Part shown: positions 1 through 10,501 of the stretch, in pieces
Position numbering within the stretch: position 1 is the stretch's first letter
Layout of the letters: each line of letters opens with the position of its first letter
Assembly: GCF_001874645.1 (NCBI RefSeq)
Contig: NZ_CP017886.1
Location: forward strand, 2,728,001-2,792,000
DNA from: Pseudomonas frederiksbergensis
GTDB lineage: Bacteria > Pseudomonadota > Gammaproteobacteria > Pseudomonadales > Pseudomonadaceae
DNA length: 64,000 bases
Direction of reading: 5' to 3'
Translations under genes and position numbers: made by a program
Notes under the pieces: generated by a model
Told to the model about the DNA's origin: nothing
The model's input: the letters and a program-made list of their open reading frames with translations, nothing else
The model's database searches: none

Positions 1-454
1 GCGCAAGCAGCTGCTTTTGCGTGTGTGGATCGATGCGCAGGAAGCGCGTGACCACGTTGCTGACGTCGCCGGCCTCGTCATTGTGAATGACCAGAATCCC
101 CGGATGACGGAGCTGTACCAGCCGTTCGCCGGTCAGCTTGAAACTCTGCTTCAAGCCATCGTCGTCGACCACCGGTGCCGGCATGCGTCGCTTGGCGAAG
201 CCTTTGCTTTTGCGCTGCTGGTAACGCGCCCAGCCGATCAGGATCACCGCGTTGAGCAGCGCCACCCACAGGTAGATTTGCAGCGTGCCGAGGGCGTCGA
301 GCATCGACGATTCAACACGCTGCCCCTCTTGGGGATCGAGCAACGGCCAGAGGCCGCGCACCAGCAGATACAGCAAGCCGATCCAGGCCAGCACGGTGAA
401 AAAAGCGTCGATGACCACCAGGAATGGCCGTTGACGGGTTCTGATGATGTTCAT
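1..454 (-). CDS. pgaD: PgaD, PNAG synthase auxiliary membrane subunit (3' end outside window)
   Basis: Small inner-membrane partner of the PgaC glycosyltransferase; in E. coli PgaC and PgaD together bind c-di-GMP and form the active poly-beta-1,6-GlcNAc synthase. The minus-strand reading frame starts with [11 protein letters not shown] and stays open to the window edge, giving at least 151 residues. Two hydrophobic segments (about residues 12-33 and 58-75) are followed by a soluble tail, which matches the PgaD layout. Its ATG overlaps the pgaC stop codon (ATGA), so translation is probably coupled. The plus-strand open frame over the same bases is a shadow. Identification rests on topology and on its position directly after pgaC; the C-terminus is not visible. 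Confidence 0.85.
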   Translation of the reverse strand, partial: MNIIRTRQRPFLVVIDAFFTVLAWIGLLYLLVRGLWPLLDPQEGQRVESSMLDALGTLQIYLWVALLNAVILIGWARYQQRKSKGFAKRRMPAPVVDDDGLKQSFKLTGERLVQLRHPGILVIHNDEAGDVSNVVTRFLRIDPHTQKQLLA

Positions 455-1806
455 TGACCGATTGCCTCTTCATCGTCGTCCAGCGGTTTGATGCCACGGT
501 CGGGACTGACCCAGCGCGCGCGTTTCTGGTGTTGGCCAAACAGCACTTTGGGGAAGCTGACCAAAGTGGTGAGCAGGCTGATGAACCAGAACACCAGCGG
601 GTACCAGACCACCCAGAACATGGTTTTCCACAGCCCGCGCTCGTAGCGACGGTCGATCAGGATGCTGACCGCGAATTGCAGCAGGCAGACCATCGCCAGC
701 AACAGCCCGGTGAAGGCCGGCGGCAGCAGGTGGTGCACGGCGATGGCGGCCGGCATGTCGACGAACTTGCCCACGCCCCAGAAAATCACCGACAGCAAAA
801 AGGTGAAGGCCCAACCGGTGGACAGGCAGTACTCGAACAGCAAGGGCCAGAGGTAGCGATGGCGGTACTGCCAGATGCCGCGGATGTTTTTGAACAGCAC
901 CTCGGCGCCGCCCTGGGCCCAGCGCAGACGCTGCTTCCACAACCCGGACAGGGTTTCCGGCATCAGAATCCAGCACAGCGCGCGCGGCTCGTAGAAGATG
1001 CTCCAGTGATCCAGCTGCAGCTTCCAGCTGATGTCGATGTCTTCGGTGATCATGTCCGGGCTCCAATACCCGACCCGATTCAGCGCCGAACGACGGAACG
1101 CCACGATCACCCCGGACACGGTGAAAATCCGCCCAAAGACTCGCTGAGTGCGTTTGATCAAACCAATGATCGAAGAAAACTCGCCGACCTGAACACGCCC
1201 GACCAAGGTCGAACGGGTTCGAATCCGTGGGTTGCCCGTCACCGCGCCGAGCCGGGCGTTGTCGAGCATCGGCGCCACCAGATAGGCGGCGGTGTTCGGC
1301 GCGAGTAACGCATCACCGTCAATGCACACCAGGTATTCGCTGCGTGCGGCAATGGCGCCCATGCGCAACGCCACCGCTTTGCCCTGGTTTTCCGCCAGGT
1401 GCAGCACCCGCAGGCGCGGATCCTCGGCAGCGAGGGCATCGAGGACAGCCGCAGTGTTGTCCTTGGAGCCGTCATTGATCGCGATCACTTCAATATTCGG
1501 GTAATGCTGGTCCAGCGCTGCGTGAATGGTATCGGCCGCGTTATCGCCCTCGTTGTAGCAAGGAATCAGGATCGAAATCAGCGGTTCGCCCGCCAGCGGT
1601 GGCGGCAGCGTGTCGTCCTTCCACGGCCAGTGGCGCTCCCAGTGCAGCCAGAAATACAGGCCACCGGCGATCCACAGTCCGGACATGAACAGCGGATAGA
1701 AAAACACGAAGTCCATCAGAAATTGCCCGGTGACCAGGAAGATCACGCCCAGGGGAATCCCCAGCACGATCGCCAGAACCAGCAGGGCCAGCAGTCTATC
1801 CAGCAT
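451..1806 (-). CDS. pgaC: PgaC, poly-beta-1,6-N-acetyl-D-glucosamine synthase
   Basis: Family 2 processive glycosyltransferase of the inner membrane that polymerises UDP-GlcNAc into PNAG for the biofilm matrix. Of 451 residues (E. coli PgaC has about 441), the N-terminus carries two membrane segments (about 4-27 and 33-54). The GT-A domain follows with NDGS at 111-114, the donor-site CIDGD at 161-165, the acceptor-side TEDID at 254-258 and the processive-synthase signature QRLRW at 292-296. Further membrane helices close the protein (about 310-415). It lies one base from the pgaB stop and overlaps pgaD by 4 bp, so it is the third gene of pgaABCD. All catalytic motifs are intact. Confidence 0.96.
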   Translation of the reverse strand: MLDRLLALLVLAIVLGIPLGVIFLVTGQFLMDFVFFYPLFMSGLWIAGGLYFWLHWERHWPWKDDTLPPPLAGEPLISILIPCYNEGDNAADTIHAALDQHYPNIEVIAINDGSKDNTAAVLDALAAEDPRLRVLHLAENQGKAVALRMGAIAARSEYLVCIDGDALLAPNTAAYLVAPMLDNARLGAVTGNPRIRTRSTLVGRVQVGEFSSIIGLIKRTQRVFGRIFTVSGVIVAFRRSALNRVGYWSPDMITEDIDISWKLQLDHWSIFYEPRALCWILMPETLSGLWKQRLRWAQGGAEVLFKNIRGIWQYRHRYLWPLLFEYCLSTGWAFTFLLSVIFWGVGKFVDMPAAIAVHHLLPPAFTGLLLAMVCLLQFAVSILIDRRYERGLWKTMFWVVWYPLVFWFISLLTTLVSFPKVLFGQHQKRARWVSPDRGIKPLDDDEEAIGQ

Positions 1807-1807
1807 G

Positions 1808-3814
1808 TCAGGGATTCCACTTGTTGGAGAGTGCGGGACGCACGGTTTTCAGGTCCGGCTGGTTCTCGAGAAAGTTGTCCGGGTAGTAGCCGAAACTGGT
1901 CGCGCCCTGACGTTTGAGGCGACCCATCCAGTCCGCCAGTTGCTCGCCGTTCAGATCGAAGGCGGCGTCCTTGCGGGTCCAGTCGCGGGCCTGCAGTTCG
2001 AACACTGTGCGGTCCAGCGCACCGGGGCGGGATCGGACTGTCGCCACCAGCGCTTCGAGCCAGGCACCGGATTGCTCGCGGCTCTTGCCTTCCATCAGCG
2101 GCATGGCCATCGGAGCGGTCCAGTCGTAGGCGCCGAGGAAGTCGTCGAGGTTCTGCGCAAACCAGGCTTCGCTGGACGGGTTGAGCATCGGTTCGGCGAA
2201 CAGGTTGCGGGCGGTCTGCACCTGTGGCCCGCGGATGGCGCGGACTTTGGCGGTCAACTCGTGGGTGAAGTCGATCAGGTAGCGACTCTTGAAACGGCTC
2301 CAGCGTTGCAGCGTCGCCGGATCGCCACGCAAGGCGGCCATCGAGTCAGGCAAGCCGTTCGCGGCGTAGACCTTCAACGCCTGCGGGCTGGCGTCTTCGA
2401 AATCCGAGAGCAGCGCATCGTCGTGGTAAAGGATGCCGTCGACCGAGGTCAGGCGCGCCATGTCTTCGTAAATCTCACCGATGATCCGCCGCACGTTCGG
2501 GTCGAACGGCGACAGGCGTCGGTACTGGCCGGGGTCAACCGAGGTCCGGCCGCTGTCCGGGCTCCAGCGCGTCACGCGTGGCAAGGCCGGATCCAGCGCG
2601 AAACTGAGCACCGGCATCCAGGCAAAGACTTTGACGTGGGCCCGAGTGCGCAGCTGCCAGGCGACGCGGTCGAAAATGTCGGCGCGCACCGGCAAGTGGC
2701 GGTTGGGAAAATACAAGGAGTGCACCAGCCCGTCGCCCTTGGGGTCGGCGAAGGCTTGCAGGAACACCGTGTTGGCGCCCATGTCGGCCATGCGCTGGAT
2801 CAGCTTGCCGAGGTTGATGTCCTGTTGCGCCGGATCCGGGTCGTAAACGTTATCCAGGTCAACGTGCACCACGCGCATCGGCGCGTCGGATTGCACCGCA
2901 ACGATGCTGTTGGCGAAATGCGCGCCATCCGGATCGGAGGCCACCAGAAAACGCGGGCTGCTCATCAGGTTGTTCAGCGAATCGAGGCCGTCGTCGAGGG
3001 TCAGGGCCATCTGATAGCCCTCGGAACCGGTGACCTGCAACGCGGTGCCATCCGCCGCGCCATAAGGCCAGACCCACACACGCGGGTTATAGCCGGTGGC
3101 CTTGCGGATTTTTTCGGTGATGGTAACCACGTCCTTGCGCAGACGCGCCTGGAAGTCGGCTTCAGACTCGTAGCGCCCGGTCGCCGCGTCATAACGACGG
3201 GTCGCCGCCGCAGGTTCCAGGTTACCTTGCGGGTTGGCCAGAATGCCCTTGTGGCTGGCGTCGGTGTGAGCGGCGATTTCCACCAGGCCGGACTTCGAGA
3301 CTTCAGTGATCTGCGCCCACGTCAGAAAGTCCGAACGCGGGCGCGGGGTGCCCGCGAAGTCCACGGGTTTATCCAGCGGCGTATCGATCCAGACACCGAC
3401 CGGCGCCAACAAGGCGTGCCAGTTATAGGCACGCAGCACCGGCATGACGCGGGTATAGAAGCTCGAATAACCGTCGTCGAAGCTCAGCAGAATGGCCTTG
3501 GGCGGCAGCTCCGGGCCGCCGTTGCGCGCGGCCATGATCTGGTCGACGGTGACGGCTGTGTAGCCGTTCTCGCGCAGCCAGGCAAGTTGCTCGATCAGCC
3601 GCTCGGTGCGCACGGCAACCACGGCCTGATCGGGGTCGCGATCTTCAATATCGTGGTAGGCAATGCCCAGCACATGGTTTTTTGGCCAGGGCTTTTCATT
3701 GGCCGGGACCGGTCGCTGTGACGGCGGCATGAAGGCTGGGGCTTGCTGGGCGCAAGCGGTGAGCAGCAAGACGCTCAACAGCAGGATGCAGCGTGTGATT
3801 CCAGACATGATCAA
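1808..3814 (-). CDS. pgaB: PgaB, PNAG N-deacetylase lipoprotein
   Basis: Periplasmic, outer-membrane-anchored enzyme that partly deacetylates PNAG before export through PgaA. The N-terminus has a lipoprotein signal ending in LLLTAC, so the mature protein should be lipidated. The first half is a NodB-type polysaccharide deacetylase domain with the metal-binding pair in [10 protein letters not shown] and the two histidines of AAHTDASH. The second half resembles the glycoside-hydrolase-like PNAG-binding domain of E. coli PgaB. The length of 668 residues is typical. Starts at M1 or M3 (MIMSG) are both possible. It is 6 bases downstream of pgaA and abuts pgaC, as expected in a pgaABCD operon. Confidence 0.96.
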   Translation of the reverse strand: MIMSGITRCILLLSVLLLTACAQQAPAFMPPSQRPVPANEKPWPKNHVLGIAYHDIEDRDPDQAVVAVRTERLIEQLAWLRENGYTAVTVDQIMAARNGGPELPPKAILLSFDDGYSSFYTRVMPVLRAYNWHALLAPVGVWIDTPLDKPVDFAGTPRPRSDFLTWAQITEVSKSGLVEIAAHTDASHKGILANPQGNLEPAAATRRYDAATGRYESEADFQARLRKDVVTITEKIRKATGYNPRVWVWPYGAADGTALQVTGSEGYQMALTLDDGLDSLNNLMSSPRFLVASDPDGAHFANSIVAVQSDAPMRVVHVDLDNVYDPDPAQQDINLGKLIQRMADMGANTVFLQAFADPKGDGLVHSLYFPNRHLPVRADIFDRVAWQLRTRAHVKVFAWMPVLSFALDPALPRVTRWSPDSGRTSVDPGQYRRLSPFDPNVRRIIGEIYEDMARLTSVDGILYHDDALLSDFEDASPQALKVYAANGLPDSMAALRGDPATLQRWSRFKSRYLIDFTHELTAKVRAIRGPQVQTARNLFAEPMLNPSSEAWFAQNLDDFLGAYDWTAPMAMPLMEGKSREQSGAWLEALVATVRSRPGALDRTVFELQARDWTRKDAAFDLNGEQLADWMGRLKRQGATSFGYYPDNFLENQPDLKTVRPALSNKWNP

Positions 3815-3820
3815 ACTCTT

Positions 3821-6289
3821 CTAGAAGCGGTAAGTGAGGTCGATGACCAGGCGCAGGTCGCTTTCGCGATCGCCGTCATAGGGCCGGTTGAGCAGGCTCA
3901 ATACGGCTCCCGCCTCGAACACGTCGTTCCAGCTGACGCGCTGGCCGTAACTGAGCAAACCGACGGCACCCGTTCCGTAGTCGCGCTGGCTGTAGGTCCC
4001 CGCACCGGCCTGGAACTGCTGGCTCCAGGCCGTTTCGTAACGGTGATAAAGCACGTGGTTGACGCTCACCGTCGGCAACACGCTGAAGTCGGATTTCGGG
4101 TTGAAATACGGCACGTCTTCACTCATCGAGTTGTGACTGCTGCCGACTTCCAGGCCGAGATCGACTTGCACGCCCGGCGCGCGGTACACGCCTTCGCGAC
4201 CGGTCAGCAACGCTTCGAGGCGGTTGTTGCCATCGCTGAAGTGCGACGGGCTGACGGCCAGTTTCCACTCGCGACTTTCATTGGCGCGCCAGCGGATAAA
4301 GCCGCTACCGCCGTTGGCAGTGACACCGCTGTTCAAAGCCCGCAGCGGCGTGTTGGCTGACAGATAATCGAGGCTGCCGCCGTACTGCCAGTGATCGTCG
4401 ATGTCGCGGGCCAGTGCCAGGCGCGCGCCGGTTTTGTCGCCGTAGCCAAACGAGTGATTGGAGACTTCCGCTTCGAGGGTCATGTCGCGGGTTCGCCGTT
4501 CGACGCCCAAGCGTTGCCAGCGGTGATATCCGGTGCCTTCCTGAAAGTCGCCGGTGGCGAACCCGGCACCGCCGAACAGCCGCCAGTCCTCATCGATCGG
4601 TGGGCTGTAGAGCACGCTTTCAATGCCCAAATCACGGCTGCCGGTCACGGCGCCAGCGCCGTTGTTGCCTGCGCCATAACTCTTGCCGCCATAGCTCGAA
4701 ACCCGCAACTCGGCCATGTCATGCACGTCGCGCACGCGCTCCAGACGTTGCACCTGACGGTTATCCGGGAAGCGCGCGCCGACGTCATCGGCCAACGCAT
4801 CGAGCTGACGCCATTCCTGTAAATCCAGCGCGGTGTAGCCCTGGCTGACTTCCAGGCCGACATCACGCGGCGCCATGCTTTCGGTTTCCTTGAGCTGGGA
4901 TTCGGCGCGCCGTGGCCAATCGCGAGCGCGGTACAGATCCGCCTGAGCCAGACGCAAACCGACATTGCCGGGCGCCTGATCGACCAGCGCCGCCAGCCGC
5001 TGCTCAGCCGACGGCAAATCGGCGCCATGGGTGCCGGCCTGAGCGGCCAGTTGTTGAGCGTCCATCCATTTGTCGTTGGGATCGCCCACGGGCTGGCCCT
5101 TGAGTTCGATCCGTGGTCTTTGGCTCTGCGCCAGGGTCTCGGCGAGCTTGCGCGCCTCCATCGGTTGATCGCTTTCGAGCAAGGCGTAATACAGCGCGGT
5201 GCTGTCTTCGAGGCGATCGCCAACCTCCGCGTCTGGCGCCGCCAGCACCTGACGGTACAGATCGACAGCGGCCTCAGGCTGACGTTGATCCAGATACGAA
5301 GCGGCCACCCAGCGCAGCGCATAGGTCGGAATCGTCGCACCTTCGCCGATCAGCTGTTGGTAGTCATGAATGACCTCGGCGGTGCGCGCACGGGCCTTGA
5401 GCGCGCCCATGCGGTCGATGCGCCAGCGCACCACGTCGTCGTGGGCTTGCGCGTCCGGGGTCCAGGTTTTGAGCAGTTGGTCGTAATCGGCCAATGCACA
5501 GTCGGCGATGACGTAACGTTCTTTTTCGCTGCGCGTGGCCAGTTCCGCCAGGCGCACCCGCTCGGCCGCCACATCGCCTTCGATGCGCCGCAACACGCTC
5601 GGATCGATCAACCCTGGACGTTGACGGGCCAGACGCAAGGCCGGCTCCGGCAAGCGCGCACGTTGCAAGGCAAAGACGTATTCGCGGGCGACATCCGGGT
5701 TGTTGCCTGCCCGAATGAACGCCTGATCGTATTCGAACAGCGCGTCATAGGTCGCCCCGGCGCGGGTCAAGGCGTACGCCAGCGCCAGTCGGCGGGCCGG
5801 GTCCTCGGGTTTGGCCGCGACCAGGGTTTTGGCGCGGCTGACGGCCTCTTCAGGTTTGCCGCCGTCGGCCTGGGTCAACGCCAGACCCAGTTGCAGATCA
5901 GCATTGTTGGGCTCAAGCGCCAACGCCTTGCGGTACAGCGCAGAGGCCGAGTCCCAGCGTTTGAGATTGCGGTAGGCACGGGCAGTCGCGGTCAGTGCCT
6001 GAACCGACAACACCCGGTTGCGTCCTTGAGCTTCATAGACCTCGACCACTTCGCTATCGAGACCCGCCCAACTGGCGATCTGCAAATGATCGCTGACCTG
6101 GCCGGTCGTCAACTGGCTGTCGGGAACCTGGCGCAGCACGCTGAGTACCGGGCTGTAATTGCCGCCTCGCGCCTGACGGATCAAGCCGTCATAGGCCGTA
6201 TCGGCAAAGGCCAGCGTCGGCCAGAGCAATTGACTGCACAACGCCACGCAAATCATCGGGCGCAGATGGGGATGGAAAGTACGCAACAT
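3821..6289 (-). CDS. pgaA: PgaA, PNAG outer-membrane porin with TPR domain
   Basis: Exports PNAG across the outer membrane. A signal peptide (start MLRTFHPHLRP, hydrophobic core, cut near LAFADTAYD) is followed by TPR-like helical repeats over roughly half the protein, then a beta-barrel ending in the typical LVIDLTYRF with terminal Phe. I chose the ATG at 6289 because AGAGGA lies just upstream of it. The longer frame reaching 6340 adds 17 residues with no signal-peptide logic. Length from this start is 822 residues. It is the first gene of the pga operon; the upstream gap to 6457 should hold the promoter, though I recognise no specific box. Confidence 0.94.
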   Translation of the reverse strand: MLRTFHPHLRPMICVALCSQLLWPTLAFADTAYDGLIRQARGGNYSPVLSVLRQVPDSQLTTGQVSDHLQIASWAGLDSEVVEVYEAQGRNRVLSVQALTATARAYRNLKRWDSASALYRKALALEPNNADLQLGLALTQADGGKPEEAVSRAKTLVAAKPEDPARRLALAYALTRAGATYDALFEYDQAFIRAGNNPDVAREYVFALQRARLPEPALRLARQRPGLIDPSVLRRIEGDVAAERVRLAELATRSEKERYVIADCALADYDQLLKTWTPDAQAHDDVVRWRIDRMGALKARARTAEVIHDYQQLIGEGATIPTYALRWVAASYLDQRQPEAAVDLYRQVLAAPDAEVGDRLEDSTALYYALLESDQPMEARKLAETLAQSQRPRIELKGQPVGDPNDKWMDAQQLAAQAGTHGADLPSAEQRLAALVDQAPGNVGLRLAQADLYRARDWPRRAESQLKETESMAPRDVGLEVSQGYTALDLQEWRQLDALADDVGARFPDNRQVQRLERVRDVHDMAELRVSSYGGKSYGAGNNGAGAVTGSRDLGIESVLYSPPIDEDWRLFGGAGFATGDFQEGTGYHRWQRLGVERRTRDMTLEAEVSNHSFGYGDKTGARLALARDIDDHWQYGGSLDYLSANTPLRALNSGVTANGGSGFIRWRANESREWKLAVSPSHFSDGNNRLEALLTGREGVYRAPGVQVDLGLEVGSSHNSMSEDVPYFNPKSDFSVLPTVSVNHVLYHRYETAWSQQFQAGAGTYSQRDYGTGAVGLLSYGQRVSWNDVFEAGAVLSLLNRPYDGDRESDLRLVIDLTYRF

Positions 6290-6457
6290 TCGCAAGCTTC
6301 CTCTACGAGGAGAGCTGGAGCGATGGGTTCCCCTGAGCACTACACCTCAGGCGGCCGGTGCCTTATGACCCAGCCAAGCTATCCTGTGGTGGAGTCTTCC
6401 ATGGCGACGAAGGGCAAAAGACGAATCCGCATATTTCTTCAGAATCGTCCTACACAG

Positions 6458-6501
6458 AAAAACGCCCAGTCTCTCCGCTAAGGCGAAGGCTAGGCGTTTT
6501 T
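6458..6501 (-). terminator. Rho-independent terminator after the DUF945 gene
   Basis: Inverted repeat with 9-bp arms, AAAAACGCC at 6458-6466 and GGCGTTTTT at 6493-6501. Read on the minus strand it is a GC stem closed by a T run directly after the DUF945 gene, so it should end that transcript before the pga operon. The A run on the other side could let it work in both directions. Confidence 0.8.
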
Positions 6502-6563
6502 CCGAGGCGGCTAAACCTGCCGCGATGGTGTTACGGGGTGCTTGATCGTGCGGTGCGTGGCGT

Positions 6564-8075
6564 TTACTGCATCGCGCCAGCGTTGCCGAGCTTGCTCATC
6601 ACAAAACCGACAAATTGTTCGACGGTCATTTTCTGGCCGTTGAAGTCCACCTGATTGTTGGTGTAATGCAGCTTGGAGACGATGTTGTTGCCATCCAGCG
6701 TTGCCAGTTGCGTACCAACGGCCACGCTGCTGACCATGTTACTGGTCGCGGTGGCTTGATCAGCAACCGCTTTGGCATCGGTCTGGCCTTGCATCTGTGC
6801 CTGCACAGTCACCAGGTCGGAGATCATCGGCTTGGATATCTGCAGATTGAAGTCCAGCAGGGCAATCATTTGCTTGCCCAACTGGTCGGGGGGCAGGTCC
6901 AGAGATGTTGGCTTGGTCAGGTCAACGACCAGGCTGGTGCGGCTTACACCGTTCGGGGTGGTGAACGAAAAGTTCTCCAGCGCCACCTGTGGCTGAGCGG
7001 CCAGCAGGGTCTCCAGACCCGCCTTGACCTGCGCCTGCTCGGCATCGGTAAGGTTCAGCTCTGGCGCCGGCTCACCCGCAGCGGCAGCCGCGGCGGCGGC
7101 CGCTTCGTAGGGTTGCAGTTTGCTCTGGTAGATCTGCACCAGCGACAGCGTCGACGGGATATCGAGGTTTTTCATGCTCCAGGCCATTTGCGCCGAGCCG
7201 AGGGCCTTGTCGTTGAGGGCGATTTCGCCAATCTTGTAATCGGCACGGCCTGCCGCGTTGGTCCCGGACTCGGTGGTGGAGCTCTTCATTTCGGCGTTCT
7301 TGAAGGTCATCACCGACTGTTTATCGCCAAACGTGGTTTTGGTGCTGGTCAGCTCGACGACGTTTTCTCCCAAGTAGTAGCCATAGCTGCTTTTGCTGAG
7401 ATTGCTGGCCAGGGTCAGACCATTCAATTCGACTTTCACCGGGGACTGATCTTCGGCAACGCTGGTCAGCGTGAGGCTGTCCATGTAACCGTCGGCTTTG
7501 ACCTTCTGGGCCTGGGCGCTGGCCGACACGTCGAGGTTCAGACCGGAAAATTTCAGTGTGGATTTGTCATCCAGTGCCGTGTCGACGGGCAGCAGTTCAA
7601 GGTTGCCGCTGGTGGCACGGTCATAGCCGATGTTGACCACACCCTTGAGTGGAGGCGCGTCCTGGGTGGCGGCGAACCATTTTTCAGTCAGTGGGGTCTT
7701 TTCCAGCGAGTAGTGACTGGTGGCCATGACCGGCAGCCATTTCAGCGACACCAGACGCGAGAATGGCAGCGGGCCGTGTTCGATGTGGTCAACGAACAGC
7801 AGTTCTACGCCATCAGGGTTCTGACCGAACATTTCGCCCTGGCCTTTGACGCGGTAGTGCGCGGTGCTGCTGAACAACTGACGATCCAGCGACACCAGTT
7901 CCAGGGTCGCGGTGCCTTTGGAACCGACCATCGCCGTTTGCAGCTCTTTGTTGGCGTCGGCGATAGAGGTTTGCAGCACCCCTTCCAGTTTCGTGCCGGT
8001 GTACCAGGCGCCGCCAGCACTGATTGCACCAATGGCCACAACGATTCCCAGAAGCACGCCTGCTGATTTATTCAT
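6564..8075 (-). CDS. DUF945 (YdgA-like) membrane-anchored periplasmic protein
   Basis: The 503-residue length matches E. coli YdgA, the best-known DUF945 member, whose biochemical role is poorly defined. An N-terminal hydrophobic segment (MNKSAGVLLGIVVAIGAIS) acts as signal or anchor, followed by a long beta-rich periplasmic domain. A run of nine alanines before GEPAPELN lies about two thirds along and may be a linker. The ATG at 8075 is chosen because the segment upstream in the same frame has no signal features and the family starts this way; the ribosome site is weak. It is a single-gene unit with its own terminator. Confidence 0.8.
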   Translation of the reverse strand: MNKSAGVLLGIVVAIGAISAGGAWYTGTKLEGVLQTSIADANKELQTAMVGSKGTATLELVSLDRQLFSSTAHYRVKGQGEMFGQNPDGVELLFVDHIEHGPLPFSRLVSLKWLPVMATSHYSLEKTPLTEKWFAATQDAPPLKGVVNIGYDRATSGNLELLPVDTALDDKSTLKFSGLNLDVSASAQAQKVKADGYMDSLTLTSVAEDQSPVKVELNGLTLASNLSKSSYGYYLGENVVELTSTKTTFGDKQSVMTFKNAEMKSSTTESGTNAAGRADYKIGEIALNDKALGSAQMAWSMKNLDIPSTLSLVQIYQSKLQPYEAAAAAAAAAGEPAPELNLTDAEQAQVKAGLETLLAAQPQVALENFSFTTPNGVSRTSLVVDLTKPTSLDLPPDQLGKQMIALLDFNLQISKPMISDLVTVQAQMQGQTDAKAVADQATATSNMVSSVAVGTQLATLDGNNIVSKLHYTNNQVDFNGQKMTVEQFVGFVMSKLGNAGAMQ

Positions 8076-8235
8076 GAATGACCCGATCAATGTCCGTTGT
8101 TGAAAATGTGGTCGTCTTCCCTGAACCCTCGACGGGTTGCGGCTCGACTCCGCTAAAAGTGCGATGGAGATTAGCATTTGCGCCGTAAGGCGGCCCAATG
8201 ATTAAAGGTGAAAGTGTGTAGCCGCGCGAAATGAA

Positions 8236-8316
8236 AAGATCGTCCGAACGCGGCCCGAACCTGCGGCAGCTCCTGCGGTGCGGTGTCTAATGGAACTGCC
8301 GCAGGCTGCGATCTTT
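8236..8316. repeat. REP-type inverted repeat, copy 1
   Basis: Imperfect inverted repeat whose right end is CTGCCGCAGGCTGCGATC plus a T run and whose left arm has AAAAGATCG and CTGCGGCAGCTCCT. The same core recurs at 15491-15572, 34602-34684 and 46286-46352, always between genes. It sits just past the 3' end of the unknown membrane protein gene and could act as its terminator. Confidence 0.75.
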
Positions 8317-8333
8317 TTGCAGCGTCGATGCGC

Positions 8334-8969
8334 TCAGGAATACTGCACTTCGATCTCATCGAGCTGATGATCAAAGCTTTTCAGCCGTGCCGTCCACGTG
8401 TAGACCAGCACTTCGAAATCACGAGTGATCACCGCGCCATTAGGTGATTCCGGGCGCGGGTCGCAGAAATCCAGTTGATAGCGCTCGCGGGCCATGGCGT
8501 TGGCCACGTCGGAGAGTTCGCGGGCATTGTTCAGCCAGTGCCAGCCTTCATCGGTGACCTGTTTGTCGAGGGCCAGGCATTGGGTTTTGAGCGCTTCGAG
8601 GCTTTTTTCCAGTGGGGTGCCGGTGAGTTCACCCATGACTTCCTGAAAGGTACGTCCCGGTTGCCAGTAACTGCCCCAAAAATACCGGTCGAATACCGTT
8701 TCAACCCGGCGCAACGCCACCTTGGTGTCCCAGATCAGCACCAGGGTCTTGCCTTGTTCGAGTTGTTTTTTCTTGATCCGCTGGGTTTGCAGCGAAGCCC
8801 AGGCGACGACCGCAATTGACATCACTCCGATCAGCGCACTGGCACTGTCGAGAAAAATCAGAGCCTTATCGAGCTGGTGCGCCAGCATCACGCCATAGAA
8901 ATACGTAGCCGAGAGCAGCACCAGCGCGATAATCGCGCACCAGAAGCCGGGAGCATAAGGGTTTTTCAT
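8334..8969 (-). CDS. Unknown protein with two N-terminal membrane helices
   Basis: I do not recognise the family. From the ATG at 8969 (GGGGA about 9 bases upstream) it has 211 residues. Two hydrophobic helices (about 9-30 and 40-57) are followed by a basic segment QRIKKKQ and a soluble, probably helical cytoplasmic domain of about 150 residues ending EIEVQYS. The longer frame reaching 9047 has other possible starts. It is separated from the efflux operon by 83 bases and followed by a REP element, so it is probably monocistronic. Confidence 0.65.
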   Translation of the reverse strand: MKNPYAPGFWCAIIALVLLSATYFYGVMLAHQLDKALIFLDSASALIGVMSIAVVAWASLQTQRIKKKQLEQGKTLVLIWDTKVALRRVETVFDRYFWGSYWQPGRTFQEVMGELTGTPLEKSLEALKTQCLALDKQVTDEGWHWLNNARELSDVANAMARERYQLDFCDPRPESPNGAVITRDFEVLVYTWTARLKSFDHQLDEIEVQYS

Positions 8970-9052
8970 TATTCGAATCCCCATGACCAACGCGAGCCTT
9001 GACTGCCGGATCCGCCCGCGCGGACCCGACATGTAAAAGCATAGCAACGGCC

Positions 9053-10501
9053 TCAGGGTTTCGTCGGCTGTGAACCTTGCGTTCGTCCGCTTTCCCAGCC
9101 ACCGCCCAGCGCCAGGAACAAATCGATCTGGCTCATGGCGACCTGGGTATTGGCGCTCGCCACCTGTGCACGCACGTCGGTGTAAGTGCGGGTCGCCTGC
9201 AAATCGGCGAGGAACGACGCCCGGCCCGCCTGGAAGAAGCGGTGAGTCTGGTCCGCCGCCAGCTGCGCCGATTGCTCGGCATCGACCAAGGCATCGCGGC
9301 GCTGCAACAGCGAGGAATACTGCGCCAGACCGGTCTGGGTTTCGCGAATGGCGTTCAATACCACCCCGTCAAAGTGCGCCAGCGCGCCTTGAGTCGCCGC
9401 TTCAGCCTCATGCACACGTGCCCGGGAGCCGTTGGACGGCACGGTCCAGGTCAGCAACGGGCCGAAGCCCCAGCGATTGGTCTGCGGTTGGCCGAGGTGA
9501 TCGAGAATACCCACAGTACCGACGGTCGCCCCGATGCTGATGTCCGGGTACAACTGACCGGTGGCGACACCGATGTCCGCCGTTTCGGCTGCCAATCGAC
9601 GCTCGGCTTGACGCACATCCGGCCGCCGCTTGAGCAATGTGGCACCGTCACCCACCGGCAACAATTGCGCAATCTTTGGCAGCTCATGGCAGTTGCTGGT
9701 ACCGGCGGGCAATTGATCCACCGGTTTGGCCAACAGCATCGACAAACGGAACAGTCCGGCCTGACGGGCGGCTTCATAACGCGGCATATCGGCGCGCAAG
9801 GATTTGAACTGGGTTTGCGAACGGGTGACCTGGGTTTCGTCGCCGCGCCCGGCATCGCGCAGCCGCTGAATCAGCGCAGTGCTCTGGCCTTGCAGGTCCA
9901 GTGAGTGCTCAGCGATTTCACGCTCTTCGTTGGCCGCGCACACTTGGGTATACGCCCGCACGACATCGGCGACCAAGGTGATTCTCGCGGTGTCCGCTGC
10001 CGCTTGCGTCGCATCGGCATTGGCCTTGGCCGCTTCCATGCCGCGCTGCAACGTGCCAAACAGATCAAACTGATACGACGTGGTGATGCCGATGTCACCG
10101 ACGTTGGCTACCGGAACCTTTTCCGGCAGCAAAAAGGCTTCGCCGGATTCCTGCAAACGCTGGGCGCCCATCTTCACACCACCGCTCCAGCCTCCCGCCG
10201 ACTCGGCCTCTTCGACTTGGGCGCGGGCGCGAGACAGGTTGGCTGCCGCTACCCGCAAATCGGTGTTGGTGGCCATGGCCTGACGCACCAGTTCATCCAG
10301 ACGCGGGTCCTGGTACAGCCGCCACCAGTCGCCCGGCACCGGCGCCGACACCACGTTTTGACCGTGCGCGGTCAGGTCGCCCTGAAAGTCCTCGCGGTGC
10401 ACCGCCGCATCGATGGGCACATGGTAATCCGGGCCGACCACCTGACAGGCCGACAGCAGCAAGCCGAGACCGGCCGTCGCTAAACAGGCGGCCGCTTTCA
10501 T
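9053..10501 (-). CDS. Outer-membrane efflux lipoprotein of the NodT/OprM family
   Basis: Forms the outer-membrane channel of a tripartite efflux pump. A lipoprotein signal ends LLLSACQVVGPDYHVP, giving a lipidated mature N-terminus typical of OprM-like proteins. Two OEP repeats follow, with the long helical hairpins expected of the family; total length is 482 residues. Its ATG overlaps the stop of the HlyD gene by 4 bp. The partners are a FUSC permease and a DUF1656 protein, so this set resembles aromatic-acid or paraquat-type efflux operons rather than an RND pump. Substrate cannot be deduced. Confidence 0.9.
   Translation of the reverse strand: MKAAACLATAGLGLLLSACQVVGPDYHVPIDAAVHREDFQGDLTAHGQNVVSAPVPGDWWRLYQDPRLDELVRQAMATNTDLRVAAANLSRARAQVEEAESAGGWSGGVKMGAQRLQESGEAFLLPEKVPVANVGDIGITTSYQFDLFGTLQRGMEAAKANADATQAAADTARITLVADVVRAYTQVCAANEEREIAEHSLDLQGQSTALIQRLRDAGRGDETQVTRSQTQFKSLRADMPRYEAARQAGLFRLSMLLAKPVDQLPAGTSNCHELPKIAQLLPVGDGATLLKRRPDVRQAERRLAAETADIGVATGQLYPDISIGATVGTVGILDHLGQPQTNRWGFGPLLTWTVPSNGSRARVHEAEAATQGALAHFDGVVLNAIRETQTGLAQYSSLLQRRDALVDAEQSAQLAADQTHRFFQAGRASFLADLQATRTYTDVRAQVASANTQVAMSQIDLFLALGGGWESGRTQGSQPTKP

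Noticed and set aside
1730..3721. A 663-residue plus-strand frame
   Set aside because: It lies entirely opposite pgaB, which is a clear lipoprotein deacetylase; composition is typical of a GC-rich shadow.
5027..6481. A 484-residue plus-strand frame opposite pgaA
   Set aside because: No domain or signal features; the minus strand encodes the complete PgaA.
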